A stretch of 64,000 bases of DNA from Thuidium tamariscinum (GCA_947034885.2 OX344749.2:50807682-50871681); one strand, 5' to 3'; positions 25,328 through 39,049 are shown, numbered from the stretch's first letter. Program-made: numbers and translations. The notes: generated by a model from the sequence alone, not told the origin.

Positions 25328-27574
25328 AGGCAATGCAGCAAATCTTAAAGTCCACACCAAAACCAACAGTTTCAAGCAAATCTCAATGTCCATACTGCAA
25401 CAGTAAGTTTCAATGGCACCACTAAAAATAGGTTTCTAGATGGGAATGGTGCTGCTTGATTTCTCAGTTGGCCGAGTATATAGTATTCTTCATCATGTGT
25501 AGATTAAAAACACTGGCTTCATTTGCATGGTACTGTACAGTTTGTTCCATAGCTCTGTGGATAGTTGTGAAAAATTGGCAAGCATCAGTATAATTCATCA
25601 TGTGCCTCTGATTGAACTCCAATGCAAGTATGCAGAGAGAGAGAGAGAAGCTACAACCATTTGTGTATGGTGGTTGTGCACAAGTATGTATAGCTGGAAG
25701 ATGTGTGATCTTAGTGTGCACTAGATGATCCTATCCTACTAGTGCATGTGACACGAATTTATCAGTCACATTCTTTGTAAAATGTTTAAATTAGTATAGG
25801 CTGAAATAGTTATTGTATTGTACCAACATCCACAAAAGATGATTTTGTAAGTTCACCGATTTTTAGCCCTCACTAATGGGATAAATCAAAGTAGGAATGC
25901 CCTTGCCACATGCGAGTATGATGTAAGTGCCATTGAATTTGTGACCCAACCCCAAGACCATTTGTCATTGACATTACAAAAATTAAGTAATTAAGTTTTT
26001 TAATCTTATGTGGTGATACTTGATCGTGCTAGTTACATTTACATGAAAACATATTTTAAAAAATTGATGTATATCAAAAGTTATGATGCAATGAAGTCAT
26101 AGACTAAAATCCTTACAAGGAATGCCAATGAATTTAAAAGTAAAATTTTATATACACCCCATGGTGCACTAGACTAGACAAGGCCAAGTGAATCCTTATT
26201 TGACTTTTCCTTGAAATATTGAATCTTTAGGCTAATTTTTAAATCACCTTTTGAATTTTTATTTTCTGATATATGTGATATAAATGTACCAATGTTGTAG
26301 CTCTCTTTCCAATCAAATACAAATTTTGGTAGAATAATGAGAATTTGTTGAACTCAAGTCTCACATAGAATTCACCTTCCACCCCTAGGACAAGCTTAAC
26401 ACTATAATAACCAACTATGAAGATCGACATTTCATGCTAAAATATTTTATTTAAGATAGGAAATCAAATATGAAAAATCAAATATGAAAAATGCTGTAAA
26501 TAGGAAAACTTCCTTCAAATCCATTCTTTCATCATCCAAAAAAATTTTGATTTGAAGAAATAACTCCCCTAAAATTCCAGCAACTTTGTTTAAAATTATT
26601 CTTTACTGATCTTGATAGCCGGGAAGGGTGTGGAGCTTCCATATTGAAATGGTCACTAGTCAGTGGGCAGAAGTTGGATTTAATTTACAAAGTGTAGTAC
26701 TCAGGGAGTGCACTGGAACATAAGTCAATGATAATTAACATGCAAAAAATCATCACGTTTGAAACCAGGTATTGCATATTAACAAAATTAACTAAAGTTG
26801 GAGAATCATACAAGTTGGTATTTCACAAGAGGGACAGGTAGAAAGCAAAGCATGGACGCAATGCTGTAGGTGAAATCTCCTATTTGGTTGCACCGAAGCC
26901 TGGCAGTAATCTCATATCTCATACGTCATACCTCAAACTAGCAGGCCTGCCAAATCTGTCTACAATAAGTGGCGGCTCGGGTAGAAGCAGGGGGACATCA
27001 CAGATCCTGCTAGAGAAACGCAACGCTCGTAAGATGACAACGAAATGAGTGTCTCGAATAGCTTACATGTCAGTTTCTCATTACTCGATGAATCTGGAAG
27101 TGTGGAACTGCTGGCAGGCCAAGTGTACAGGCTACTGCTACACGCGTGCGTGCATAGCAATTCCTTAGACTTCGCTTCTCACCCTTTCGACAGAATCTCA
27201 AGCTTTAGGCCACTTACAATTAGAAACTCCTGTTTGCTGTCCTAGATACCCCAGGTGCATCAACTTATAATATTACAAAAACTTTCGTCTCATTTCAGAC
27301 TGCTGAAATCCCAGGAGGAACTGATTCACGCTCAACACAAAATGGGCCTTCCCACAGTTCGAGGCTGCTGGTAGTGCACGACTTTGGATGGTAGTTTTTC
27401 GTTACAAATCCCTCGCTTCTGTAAGCCTACAGCAAAAACGTCGGTCATGACAAGCTGGAGGCGAAATTGGTGAGGCATACAGTGGAGCAGACAAACTTCC
27501 TTGCCTACGATATAGTAAAACACGGTCTCTTAGTAGTCAGTCTCTTCCGCTTCTCTTTCTTGCTTGGCCTTGAT
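25328..27574. other. Convergent intergenic region between the P450 and ARF genes
   Basis: This holds the 3' regions of two convergent genes: the P450 3' UTR from 25,328 and the ARF 3' UTR running leftward from 27,574. A short GA repeat lies near 25,637. The middle (25.8-26.6 kb) is AT-rich and carries no recognised element. I could not fix either polyadenylation site. Confidence 0.5.
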
Positions 27575-30500
27575 TCATTGATCCAAAACTCCACCTGAAG
27601 GATCAGGAAAGGACCTTTGGGGGTGAGCCTCTCCAGAATCGCAACTAATCGATCTTTGTTGCTGCAGTTGTTGCACAGGCACAGAGTCAAGCACCTTCAG
27701 CTGCTCCTGACTCATCTGTGCAACCTCTGATGGCGAGAGGATTTTGATAGAACGCACGCAGTTCAAAAACTCCCTGAAAGTGGGGAACAATTATGTAAGT
27801 GAAGGCATGCCAACTGTCATTCACAACTGCCTCAGCCACGGACAAAAACCCAAATACTTGTGCACAATCCTAATATTAGAGCTATGAATTACTCTTTAGT
27901 TTTAATCTGGAAAGACGACGAATTCAGATCTTACTGCGGAGAAAATGAAAGTGCTTGAGTCAAGCGGAAAGAGCCTAAAAGAATCATCAACAAACTGGAA
28001 AAAAACAGGCCAGTGATGGAGAACCAGAGACTTTAGAGTCACTCCTACGGGGTATGTAACTTACTCCCAAGGATCATCTCCTAAAAGTAGAGTGTCATTC
28101 TCATTGTCAACAAACACGATTTGCCACCCTGACGTGGGTGGGTCTTCCATCAGGCAGTCCAAATTAAACCTCTGGGCCAGCTCCTTCCTGAGTTCCGTGT
28201 AATTTGAGAAGTTCCGTACGTCCAAAGATCTTCCCACAAATCCAAGCTTGTGCACCTGGACATCAGCAGAACCTACTCAAGAACCGCTCACATACCCACT
28301 TTCGAAGCACAAACCATTTCTGAAAAATAGCCAAACGTGAATAAAGATATTCTGGTCATTGCCGAATTAACAACAGGTCTTGGAGGAGAAGAAAAATGAA
28401 ACTGCGAAAAAAAACCTGAAAAGCTTTCCACAGCAGAGGTCCAGATGTCAACCTTAGTAAAGGTACGGAGAGGGCTTGCCGATGGCATAGGTGGCCATGC
28501 TGTGTTACGCTGAAATAGACCATTTTCATCCAATCCCTCACCAGACATCAAACCATTGCTCATAGAATCTGGCGTACTTGGTGGCCCGTATGCAGCTGAC
28601 AGCATATTATTGCCTGTAACATCCTTTGTTTTCCCGTAAGTGTGAGGAACAACGGTACCTGATCCAACTAATGGTTGGTCAATAGACACACCAAAAAGAA
28701 GGTGACTTCGGTCAGCTTGCAGCTGATCCGAGCCCTGATCATTATTGCGGAATCCATAAGGGGGTAGATGTCCCAGACCTTGCTGTAAGGTTGATTCGTT
28801 ACTTTGAGGCAGAGAAAAAGACCCAAGTACTCCAGCGCTGGAAGCCTCAATGCGAGTTAGCTGGGATGGGATGAGTGGTTGTGGTTCGGATTGATTTGAA
28901 AACCAGGGAGTTGAAGCCTGCCACCCATTTCATACAAAGTGTTAGCTAACTTACAAATAATGTTACGACAATTGATCATATTTCTCAACACCGAAAATTC
29001 TTCCACAAAACGTCAAGAGTCGTGCTAAGCGTCAAGAGCGCTTAGCAGTCAACTTTGAGTATGGAAGGTGTGGATAAAAAGAACCAGCTAAAAAAGAATC
29101 ACGAGGCATCGTCACCATTCCCTGAATGTGGTGTCATGAAAGCAGTCAAGGCCAAAATTGTTGTACAAGTGTGTTGTACAAGATAATTGTCGAGAACTGA
29201 GAAGGAAGATTTGTAAACCATCGTGATTGACTGAATTTGCACTAGCTCGTATAGTACGACGGTTATTAAAACAAACTGCCGGTACCTGTACCAACCCTTG
29301 CATTGTCCCAGAGGACTGCAATCCGTTTTGACTTGCAATTTGCATCATACTGGCTATTTGATTTCCTTCACTCGAGCTCAGTGGTGCACTAGTCGGAGCC
29401 CTTCCCATCATATCCTGTAAGGCAAAGGAATTAGACATCGTCGTGGGAGAAGCCATGTGCAAGTCAGATTCTCGGTAACCTGCAGTAGACATTCCAGGGT
29501 TCCCCAAGTCTGTCGCTTGTGTTTGGCAGGTAGACAGCTGCAATAGAGGGCCTGGAATGTCATTGATATGTTGCATAAGTTGCTGAGGTTGAGGCTGAGA
29601 TTGCTGCTGGCGAAACGGCATATGTGGCGACGGCGCTGACTGGGACAGCATTTGTTTTGACGGATCTACATTTCGAAATTCCTGCAGGGCAGCTGCCGCA
29701 AGAGCACGGTACTGTCCGTTCTGAGCTGAGGATACCATCGGTCCAAACCTCTGCTGCGGTAGTCGCATCCAAGAGGTATCCATCGCCAAGCCACCAAATT
29801 TTAGTGACCCCAGTGAGTCACTTCCGTTTGGCCACATTTGAGACTTTTTCATGAACGTATCCAAATCGTCTTCTTCTCCTGATATAATGAAGATTAGATT
29901 CTTGTTGTAAGCAATCAGGATAGACATGCAACTCCACTAAAACCCTACACTGTAGACCTCGCGCACCACATCGGAGAAAACGGTAAGTCACTTTTGACAT
30001 TGTTAAGAATGGATTTCAGTACTAGAACTTCCAATATCGTAATAAAAACTGTCAACTACAGTGTATCTTCACATCAAAACCGATCCGAAAGTGCGCTTCA
30101 TGAGAAGTCATCCTACCAGGTATGCCACGAGGACGCTTCGATCTTAATGCAATGGGAGGGGGGCAGAGGAGAAACGGTGTCGTTAAAGGTTCAATCTCCC
30201 AGAGAGACACTCTGTGTTGTCTCTCACCGGCTGTAGATTCATCCCATCCAACCTGCGTAGTCAATGCACATCAGAATACACGGAACTTATTTTTTTTAAA
30301 GCTGAAGCTACGACACAATGAAGACGAATATGAAGTTCCGTAAGTGGAGGGCCTACGAAGAAAAATACCTTCAGGGAGCGCCAATGTGATTTAGGCCATC
30401 TAGCAGAATCGATATCTCCTAAACCGGTAATTGTGCCCATGTATCTGACAAATAAAAACCGGGAAACAATGAAGTTAACTCGAACTCGGACATTGAAAGC

Positions 30501-33500
30501 TAAAAAAATGCATAAACCCATTCAACATTGGGACAGACAAGAGAGTCACAAATAGCATCCATAACAACCATATACATGTTGTCCAATGAAAATGATGTCA
30601 CCTACCTTCTCACACTTGATTCTTCGGTTTCAAACACCATCCGGAAGCGCATACCCACTGTAACTTGTGTGTTGTATACAGCCTTGTGGTATTTGGCTAG
30701 AGGAATGACAAATTCAGACGGACTTTGCCTGTTACAGAAGCATTAAGAACACATTGAAGCATTGAGTGCTAACATAACTGAAACAACCACAACCGAAATC
30801 CTTCAACAATTTATAGAATTCTGAAATTTGAAGAAGCAGGCCCTGTCAAACCTTAAACAGGAAGACGGAAGCCCAAACAAATAGCACCAACCATCCTATA
30901 TCAACATCATTACGATATATGAACACGATTCCAGAACTCGTTATATTCACATATGCACCTTGGGTTATAAAAGATTTTGAAGCGGCTGCTGGTATCTGCC
31001 GCATGACTGGCGGCAGCAAGGACCCCGAAGTGCATGCTATCGCTGGACAGCACTGAAGAAGGCACGACTGTTTGCTGCCTGTTGGCCCGCCTTATGCCCA
31101 ACAAGAGTTGGCCTTTGTCATCCCTAAAGGCATAACGAAAGTTTTGCATAAGGCTTCATATGCACAGAACTAAAAATATCAACCATCAGGTAGGAGCAAT
31201 AATATATCCCACTAGGAGGTCTCTATTGAAAGTAATCCTCGCAAAATCAAATCTTGTTCAGTCGAGGATGTTAAGGAGCTAGTATGAACAGAGAAAAAAG
31301 AGAAAATGTAACTAAAAAATATTGCGCGTCTAAGACATGCCTCTTAAATTATGCAGGTCAGTACGGGTAAAATACCTAATAAATAAGACCGAGTCACCTG
31401 CTTGCAGTCTCTTGGCACTGACGAACACACTCCACCCGGTTGTGAGAAGATGCCTGCGCGGTTGGCCTATACGAATGGCACATAAAGTATGTGAATGTTC
31501 ATATCCCGGATAAAGACTAATAGCACAATTCAATCAGAAATAGAAAATATGGTCATCTTCTATCTAACTTGACAGAAATTCACAAAAGCATGAAATTCAC
31601 CGAACCCAATGGCAGGTATGTAGGCATACTACGGAACCAATATTCACAGAATGATTCTTGAAGAGATTTGAGCTCAGAGTAAGGATCTCGTACTAGCAAC
31701 TCACTCTTGATTCATCCAATAGACAAAGGAAATTGCACCCTTACCTCTGTAAATATGGCGGAAGTGCCATTCCTGATCGTGAAGATCCCGCGCTACAAGC
31801 TCTTGAGCTGGTGGAGTTTGAGTAAAATCCTGCAACCCACAAAGTTTGCAGATTACAACCTCTTCTTCCTTTTGCATCTTTGTACTGCTTAATTACACAT
31901 AGAGTACATTGATATCGTTTAACAAGCGCTTCAGAAACATCATACTTAACTAAAAGTCTTGCAGAAATAAAGTACTGCAGGGAAGAAACATACCAATGGT
32001 GGAAAGACTTTCTCAGCAGCACGTCGGGGTATGGAAAAGCCGCCATGGGTACTAGTGTCACTCGCAGTTAAGGTCTTGCAGAAATACTCTGTTGGCTGCT
32101 TATTTAGTACTCCAAAATCTGGTGGTAAGACTTCTTTCTCCTGCAAGAAGATATAAAAATTAGAAACAACGGTTGATGTAACTCCATCTCCTCGGACATG
32201 GATGTTCCCAACAAAACCTCTAATAAAAATAAAAATAATCATAATCATAATCTTGATCACAATGATATCACAATATTAGTTTTTAACGTAAAAGATATCC
32301 TCATTTAGAAAAAAAATGCCGAATTATTTGGGCAGCTTACAGGATTCTGAATGGGAAGCAGAGTCATCTGAGCGTAGACTTCATCAGTATCAAGATCAGC
32401 CTGGACAAACGCAAGCTCCGATCAGTAAAACTTCCTTGCCTATCAATATTGAACTTCGGTGAAATGGCACGGTTAGATACTAGAAGCCAATGCTACGCTG
32501 CTGTCAGATCACGTGCATAATGAAACAACACCCTACAGTATATCATAAAATCTCAATCGATGCAAATGGGCAACTACCAAACATCCATGAGGTATACATA
32601 ATATTAAGTTAGATTTCAAAGAATGAAGTAGAACAGTCATAATGCGTCCTACACTCTCACACAATACGCACATGGAGTGTGACGTTGTCAAGTAAACAGA
32701 CAAGCCTTGGGGGAATGCTGGGGTAATTAGGAATATGCGCATCAGCCTCCTTTTGTGTGGAAGCAGCCACCTGACAACATCCCAAGTTAATCAGATAAAT
32801 TATATATAACCTCAGAAAGGACGAAGAGCAAACCGTCGAGACTGTTAACCCTGGGGAAACACAAGCAAAGGTAGAGGACACAGACCATTAAAGAGAACTG
32901 GATTCTTAGAATGTAGACCTGTTTGGACAAATCGACACAGAAATTTACTATTTACTATGGTAACCACACTGAAATCTTTCATTAATGTAGTCGTTCCTTC
33001 ATTAATGTAGAAGTATAGGTAGTGGATCATTAGAGCTGAATTCCAGAATGACTTTTATCCACACCGGTGAAATTCCAGGGCGGTCCAACCTGTACTTTGA
33101 AAGGCGTTCTAGTCTTCTGGATCTGAGATGTTGCTTAAATTTCTTTGCTTGACTATACAAACCTAAAAGAGTATTGACACTATGGAAGCAAAATGATCAT
33201 TTAAGAAAGTGATTCGAAAACTTATAATAAAAATCACAAATCAACAAAGTGATGTGATGGCAAAAGCTGTAAGCCTGCACTGAAGAAAACAATGATCGCA
33301 TGAAGACATCTTAACTGCTCATAAATCTGGGCACATTCAATCACACCCTAACCTTCAAGAAAAGATCCCATTTTCATTTTTACAAAGATAAGATCCATTT
33401 AACATACCTGCTCAATATGACCTTGCGGAAAATACACCACACGGCTGCCAACGGGGGGGAGGGAAACTAGAGGTCCAGCACATGCATGCCACAGCTCAGA

Positions 33501-34362
33501 ATTGAGACTCCGCCTCTCCCCTGCAAAACGCATAGCCATTGATGAGGTGGAATCGGAATCACATGCAAACTGAGACCAATTCGGATGAGTAGTATCTCGG
33601 GTAACATAGCTCTCGCAACAAATTAGAATGTGAATACAGGCGACATAAAAAAACAAGTCATAGCATCCTGCTATTTCAAGAGGCAGCATTTATCTGCGAG
33701 GGCCAGCAACAGTGAACTTCGAAGCATAAAAAATGCGGCGTTGAGTTCGCCAGCACCATTCCCTGAACTGACCTTTGAGGACACTTGAAGTCACTACAAT
33801 GAACGCATCATTCACTGCGAAAGTCGGCTTGAAATTTACTTAGATACCACTGAAAACTACGAGGCTGCAAGACTACAAGACTGCGAGGCGCTACAAGTGT
33901 CGAGCACACGATACTCAAAACTCTAGAACTTTGGCCCTCGCGCACTACAGTGCTCCTAGTACGAGCTATAAGCCGATTGCTCGAAAAAAAGCGCATCTAC
34001 TCATCGATCAATAAAAAACACTGCAGCAACAGTCTCGACTTTTCACGAAAAGGTGATCAACAACTGCTATCAAAATCTTATAAGCTCCACGATTCTACAA
34101 TAAAAGAATTCTGTTCCGGGCGTTCACCAGAGAAAAGAAGTTGTGACTGACATCATCTTTGGTCTTTAACAAAACACGCAAAGTGTAGGCATTGACATGG
34201 AGGAGAGGAAGACATCGACACTTTGCATCGGCCAACTAAGCGTACAAATGATGAAATTCTACAAGAAGAAGAAATGAGAATAGAAGTAACAGTACCTGGG
34301 TCCATGGCTCCTGCTGGAGCGTAGCCAGAGACCGAAAGCCTCGCTGGAGGACTAGAGTACAT
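27575..34362 (-). CDS. ARF: Auxin response factor, class A (ARF6/8-like), 15 coding exons
   Basis: This nuclear transcription factor binds auxin-response elements and activates auxin genes when Aux/IAA repressors are removed. Exons in transcript order: 34362-34296, 33520-33408, 32770-32672, 32400-32341, 32140-31994, 31829-31745, 31466-31376, 31123-30959, 30728-30606, 30444-30369, 30252-30117, 29878-29286, 28917-28453, 28255-28065, 27773-27575. They join in frame to 869 residues. Order of parts: [14 protein letters not shown] near residue 28; B3 domain about 132-230 with [15 protein letters not shown] (His145) and [17 protein letters not shown]; the ARF-specific dimerisation region, ending in [20 protein letters not shown]; a Gln/Ser/Met-rich middle region (about 390-735), typical of activators; [11 protein letters not shown]; and a PB1 domain (about 735-825) with the GRSLD motif, basic residues and an acidic [14 protein letters not shown] cluster. 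Exon 3 uses a GTGCGT donor. The start at 34,362 gives [13 protein letters not shown], resembling ARF6/8 starts; a second in-frame ATG lies at 34,305. Confidence 0.95.
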
Positions 34363-36010
34363 AACGAGATACCGAAATAGCCTCTTACAGAATCGGCACT
34401 ATATGGAAGAACGGACGCAGAACGCATGCGAAACTAAAGATCCGAGGCGAAGGACTTTGACGTCTTCTCTGGGAAAAGATGACCACGACTACATTTGATT
34501 CATTCTGTGCATCATCTCCATTCGTGAACTGCAATGTCCCCTTCAAACTTGTCGCATTGCTACCGTAACCAGTCTGAAAACTCCCACACGCTAACTACTT
34601 CCTTCTAAGAGTGTTTGTTTCTTTGAAACAGTATGCCGCAGCTGAAGTCTAAAGATCGCTTCTACTCTTGATACGCCTCCAAGCTAGCAGTACTTCTAGA
34701 ATCCAGCACGCGCACAACCAAATAGCATCACTTCGAAGTTCTTGAGAGGATTCGAGTGACTGTTTTCAGACTGCCGTTCGCTCGGCTACACCAACAGTGT
34801 GCCTAAAAGAAAGACGACTGTCTCACGCTTCCAAGATGCTCCGCTCTCCCGTCGTCTTCTTGTTCCCTTCAAACGACGATCATTAGCCAGACGATGACGA
34901 AATTGGGGCCTCAAACATAACTCAAAACCATGAACACCGTTGATCGAACGAGCTTTAGCTATGTCGACTCCTACCTCCTCCGTCTCTTTCTCCCAAAGGT
35001 CCAAGTTAAACTACAAACACATTCCGGAGTGATAAGAGCGCTCGGAACACCAATTCTGAAATCCAAATTACAAAAATCCTCGCTCCTAATTCCTTCACCG
35101 AGGTGCGAAGCTCAAACCAAATCCATATCCGATCCGCAACAGTCTTCACGATCTACAAGAAAATCCGGAACACCAAAACGCCACGGAGCAACCCTGAGCC
35201 GACGAAAATTTGAGCGCGAAGTGCGCCATTAATCCGCACCCGTTCCAATGGACAAGCCAGCCACACGAGACTCCGTCGCACTCACTGCCTCGAGAATCTC
35301 TCCCGCCTGCTCTCCGTTGCACACCTTCTCTTGCTCTCTCTCTCTCTCTCACACACACACACTTTCCTTCACTCTCACTCTCTCTCTCTCACCCTCTCAC
35401 TCACTCTGCATCCCTCTTCTCAGTCCACAGTGCAGTGATGCCACGAAAGAAAAGAGGTGCTGGGCCATCAGAGTGAGGCGATTAACGGCGAGCAAGACAC
35501 GGACAAGAAGACGGACAGCGGAGTGAGAGGCCTTTCCGGGAATTCCTCCACTGGAACTACTGACGAAAGAAAGAGAATGAAGAGAGCATGATTCTTTTCT
35601 TCAGCTTGCTTGCCAGCAGCATCCATCGTCATCGCATGCATCTGAAGAGTGTGGACGGATACTTCCGCGCCTCCAGAGTCCTGCCGGATCGGATGCTGAT
35701 CCAATGAACCTCCCCCGTAGTAGAGTAGCCTGCTCCTGAGAGGGAGGGAGGGGCCGGGCGAGAGCATCTGGGAGCTAAAGAACAAATCTCCATAGCCAGG
35801 CAGGGCTATTAAAAAAAATTTACTCCGTACGAAAATTACGCGAAAAGGAACCGCACCTACTGAAGCCTGCGTCGGGGAGAGGAGAGAGACTGCTACCGTC
35901 AGTACTGTAGTCTGAATGAGATCGTCCTTCACATCCATTTTCGTCACAGCGAATTCATCCTTGCACGTCCATTCTATTGTCAACCACCGGAGTGGGGGGA
36001 TCTGTAAATA
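34363..36010 (-). promoter_or_regulatory. ARF 5' leader and promoter region
   Basis: GC content stays high from the ARF start codon out to about 35,990 and then drops sharply at an AT-rich MITE. Plant ARF genes commonly have long, intron-bearing leaders with upstream ORFs, and several short open frames occur here. None resembles a protein. The transcription start probably lies in the 35.4-36.0 kb interval, but no single TATA box stands out. Confidence 0.5.
35333..35406 (-). repeat. CT/GA microsatellite in the ARF leader or promoter
   Basis: Stretches of (CT)n and (CA)n lie on the + strand, which reads as GA-rich on the ARF sense strand. GA repeats in plant promoters and leaders can bind BBR/BPC GAGA factors, so a regulatory role is possible. 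Length polymorphism is likely. Confidence 0.85.
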
Positions 36011-36039
36011 ATCCTTCTAATCTGTGGGATATTTGCATC

Positions 36040-36316
36040 CAGCCCTTTTCTTTTACTTTTTGAGAAAGTGCCCAGATGGCGATCACTTCAAATTTGGTGA
36101 AGCATTGTACTTCTACATTCATGTATCTTTTGGACTTAAAAACACTTTTTCATCATGTCCATACACTTTTTCATCCAATTTTGGCAACTTCATTCATATT
36201 TTAAAGAAAATTGAAAAAAATTTGGTGAAAAAATATTACTTTTATCTAGCGAAAAAAAAACATGTATTTTGAAATGGTGCAATTTGGCCCTATGGTGCTG
36301 GAAAAAAAAAGGGTTG
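36040..36316 (+). mobile_element. hAT-type MITE, copy 1 (277 bp)
   Basis: The termini are CAGCCCTTTTCTTTT and its near inverse, AAAAAAAAAGGGTTG. The element is flanked by an exact 8-bp direct repeat, TTTGCATC, at 36,032-36,039 and 36,317-36,324. An 8-bp target duplication with CAG-type ends is diagnostic of hAT transposition. The body matches the inverted copy at 39,858-40,133. It is non-coding and sits at the outer edge of the ARF promoter region. Confidence 0.93.
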
Positions 36317-36324
36317 TTTGCATC

Positions 36325-38169
36325 GGGTATTTAACAAAGACAGAGTATGTTCAAGACATAAGATTGTACAAAGTTGTAGAAAACTATAGATTTTTTAACC
36401 CTTTACAATTTTGGCAACCCCAAATGGATTGATCTAGTTTTAGAATGGCCATTTTTGGAATGAAGAATGTAAAGAGTCACTTGAACTTGGACTCATTTTA
36501 AAGAGAATAAAGTTAGCTATGATGTGGGGTATTCAAGGATAAAAGAAGATTTACTATAGAATTTACAAAAGTTTCTCAAATGTGGGTGGTCTCAAGATGA
36601 AGAGTCAAAGTCATTGGATGGGGAACTTGGTCAATGAGGTGAAGGCATGTGTTTTTTTCCTCTTTTAGGTCCATATGAAGTAACAACCACTAGAATACAC
36701 ATCTTGCATTTGGATTTAAGTTGTATATTATTTTTAATTTTTTTTCCTAATTATGTATTTTTTTTCTTGTGCTCTTTTATTCTACCATGTTTGATCTTGA
36801 ATTTTGGCTTCAAATTTGTAACAAATCTTCTACTTATTTCATGATTTTGGAAATTTAGTGATAAAACGATCACTATTGCAAGATCATTTTCTCACTCATT
36901 TTGGTCCTAAAAATTCAAGACTTGTTTTCCATACATGCAAAACGTGGTTACCTTCAAAATGAGCATAGGATGCCAACTTTCAAAATTGTTACACATCCTT
37001 GAGAGCTAATTGAGGCAATTTGAGTTAAGACTAATTAGATTTGTTGGGATATTAGGTTAGGTAAGAGATTTTTTGTATATTACATATGAAAGAAATTTAC
37101 TCAGTAGTTGTGTGTTTAAGAATAGATTGTTTTCAATCCTACCACCTCATCAAGAGTACAAGATCAGTAATATGAATAAGTGAGATATTGAATTAGGTTA
37201 AAGTCTTTTTTAATATCAAAGTCCAGTTTTGCTAGTGTTGGGTAGTGCATCTGTCAACCAATTTTTCTAGAAAGACAAGTAAAAGTTGCATCCAATCCAA
37301 TTTTACCCTATAATGTTCCACTGTTCCTATGGGGGACAAAAAAGATTTTGGATAGCTTCATATGAGTTCAATTTATGGCATAATCTTTTGAATTTTTTTC
37401 TCAAGATGGAAGAAATTATAGCTTTCTAAGAATATATTTTTATTCCAATTGACATCCAATATCAAAAGGAATGTCACACCTTCTTCATATAAAGTGACTC
37501 TCTCTATTGGCTCCTCTTTCTTTTATCAACCTTCGTTTTTTCCATGTCATAGGTTGGTTCACCTTTGTGTTATATGTATCTTTCCAAGGTCGGTGCTCTT
37601 TTGCTAGTTTGCTTTTGAACTTTCCTCTTTGCAATGAAATTTTCATTTGTTTCAGAATCAAACAACAACTAATGTATTGATAACTTCTAAGAAATATATT
37701 TAAGCCTTTAAACGTCAATGCAGACATTTTATATTGACTAGATGACATTAATCTTTTTGTGTAGGATAGAAGCACAATTGTTCATCTTACAAATTTTGAA
37801 TGAAAAGGAGGACCTTCTACAATATTTTGACTTCCAATGATTGCATTTGGATTTTTTTATGAGTGGTTTTCATAGTATTAGAACGGATGATTTCTATAGG
37901 CACCAATCCGTCCTCTACAATCTAAGTGAACTAGCCCCATTGCTCAACCCCTCCAAGTCATTCCTAGGTTGTAAGTCAAACAAAAAGCCTTCGATTTTGT
38001 GCTTAATTAATTAACCTTAAACACTACTCCTAAGCTAAATTGGGGGCTCTAATTGCAAATATGAATTCAAAATAAATAAATTTTGTCATGTTTAGAAAAT
38101 TAAAAAACTCAACAAGGAACAGACAAGTGAGGGATCAGTTCACCCTAGTTGTCTTTTATTGTAAGGTTT
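36325..38169. other. AT-rich intergenic DNA with a family-B fragment
   Basis: At about 37,301-37,470 a diverged fragment of the left end of the family-B element is visible (TTTTACCCTATAATG, then GGGGGACAAAAAAGATTTTGG). A possible degenerate terminus, TTAACCCTTTAC, lies near 36,399. No gene is recognised. Confidence 0.5.
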
Positions 38170-39049
38170 AAGGTAGAAGGCTCAGTAATCGCCCATATAA
38201 GGGCGGAAACTAAATTTTGGAGAGGTGAAACATCTTGAAATATTTTTCAATATATGTTCCTCTAAAGACAAGTAGAATTGACATCTAACCAAAGTCATTT
38301 CATATTTTTTGGAGCTTTGTGGTATTAGCTACGTAATTTTGAACTTGAAAGGCCATAGGGCTCTAAAATGGTGCCCTAGCTAAAATGTACACTATAGGTA
38401 AAGTGCCGAAGGCTACAAAAAAGCAACATGTACACATATTGTACATTTAAAGTAGGGCACCATTTAAGAACACACTCCATTTAAGAGTTTTCTACCTTAA
38501 TAACTTACCATCTTTTCGAAACACCTAATTCTACAAGGTTGATGCATTCATATTCTTAAGATAAACTACCCTATTATGAACTGAGTGGAAGCACCCCTAT
38601 TGTGAGCAAAATTGTAGTAGTCATATACATTCTAGTTCTCAAATGTACACCACCATTGCAATTTTTGTCCACAATGGGCGTGCTTCCAATTTGTCCACAA
38701 TGGGGGAGTTTATCTCCTCTAAGGTAGAAGGCTCTTAAATGGAGCGGGCTCTAAAATGGTGCCCTATCTTACATGTACAGTAGTTGTACATGTTGCTTTT
38801 TCATAGCCTTCAGCAGTGTACTGCAGTGTACATTGTAGTTAGGGTACCATTTTAGAGCCATGTGCCCTTTCAACTTCAAAATTTGATAACTAATTCAAAA
38901 AAGCTCAAAAAAATATGAAACGACTTGGTTTAGATGTCAATTCCACTTGTCTTTCTAAGAAAATGTACTAAAAAATGATTTCAAGATGTTTCACCTCCCC
39001 AAAATTCTGTTTCAGCCCTGAGATGGTCCATTATAGGACCTTCTACCTG
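38170..39049 (+). mobile_element. Fold-back element with nested inverted repeats, about 880 bp
   Basis: The outer arms pair over hundreds of bases: AGGTAGAAGG, GGAGAGGTGAAACATC and a long stretch from about 38,200 to 38,330 match the inverse of 38,880-39,048. Inside, four copies of a GGTGCCCTA..TGTACA module occur as two further palindromes, near 38,368-38,470 and 38,750-38,860. A central pair around 38,560-38,720 also pairs (GATAAACT, TGGAAGCAC). I see no clear target duplication and no coding frame. Confidence 0.82.

Noticed and set aside
28905-28930. A miR167-like string (GGTGGCAGGCTTCAAC on the minus strand) at the ARF intron 12/exon 13 border
   Set aside because: The acceptor AG falls in the middle of the string, so it is absent from the spliced mRNA, and it has an extra G relative to the real target.
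35468-35983. 171-codon open frame on the minus strand upstream of the ARF
   Set aside because: It lies in the probable ARF leader, has no domain and starts far from any supported transcript start. It might at most be a leader ORF.
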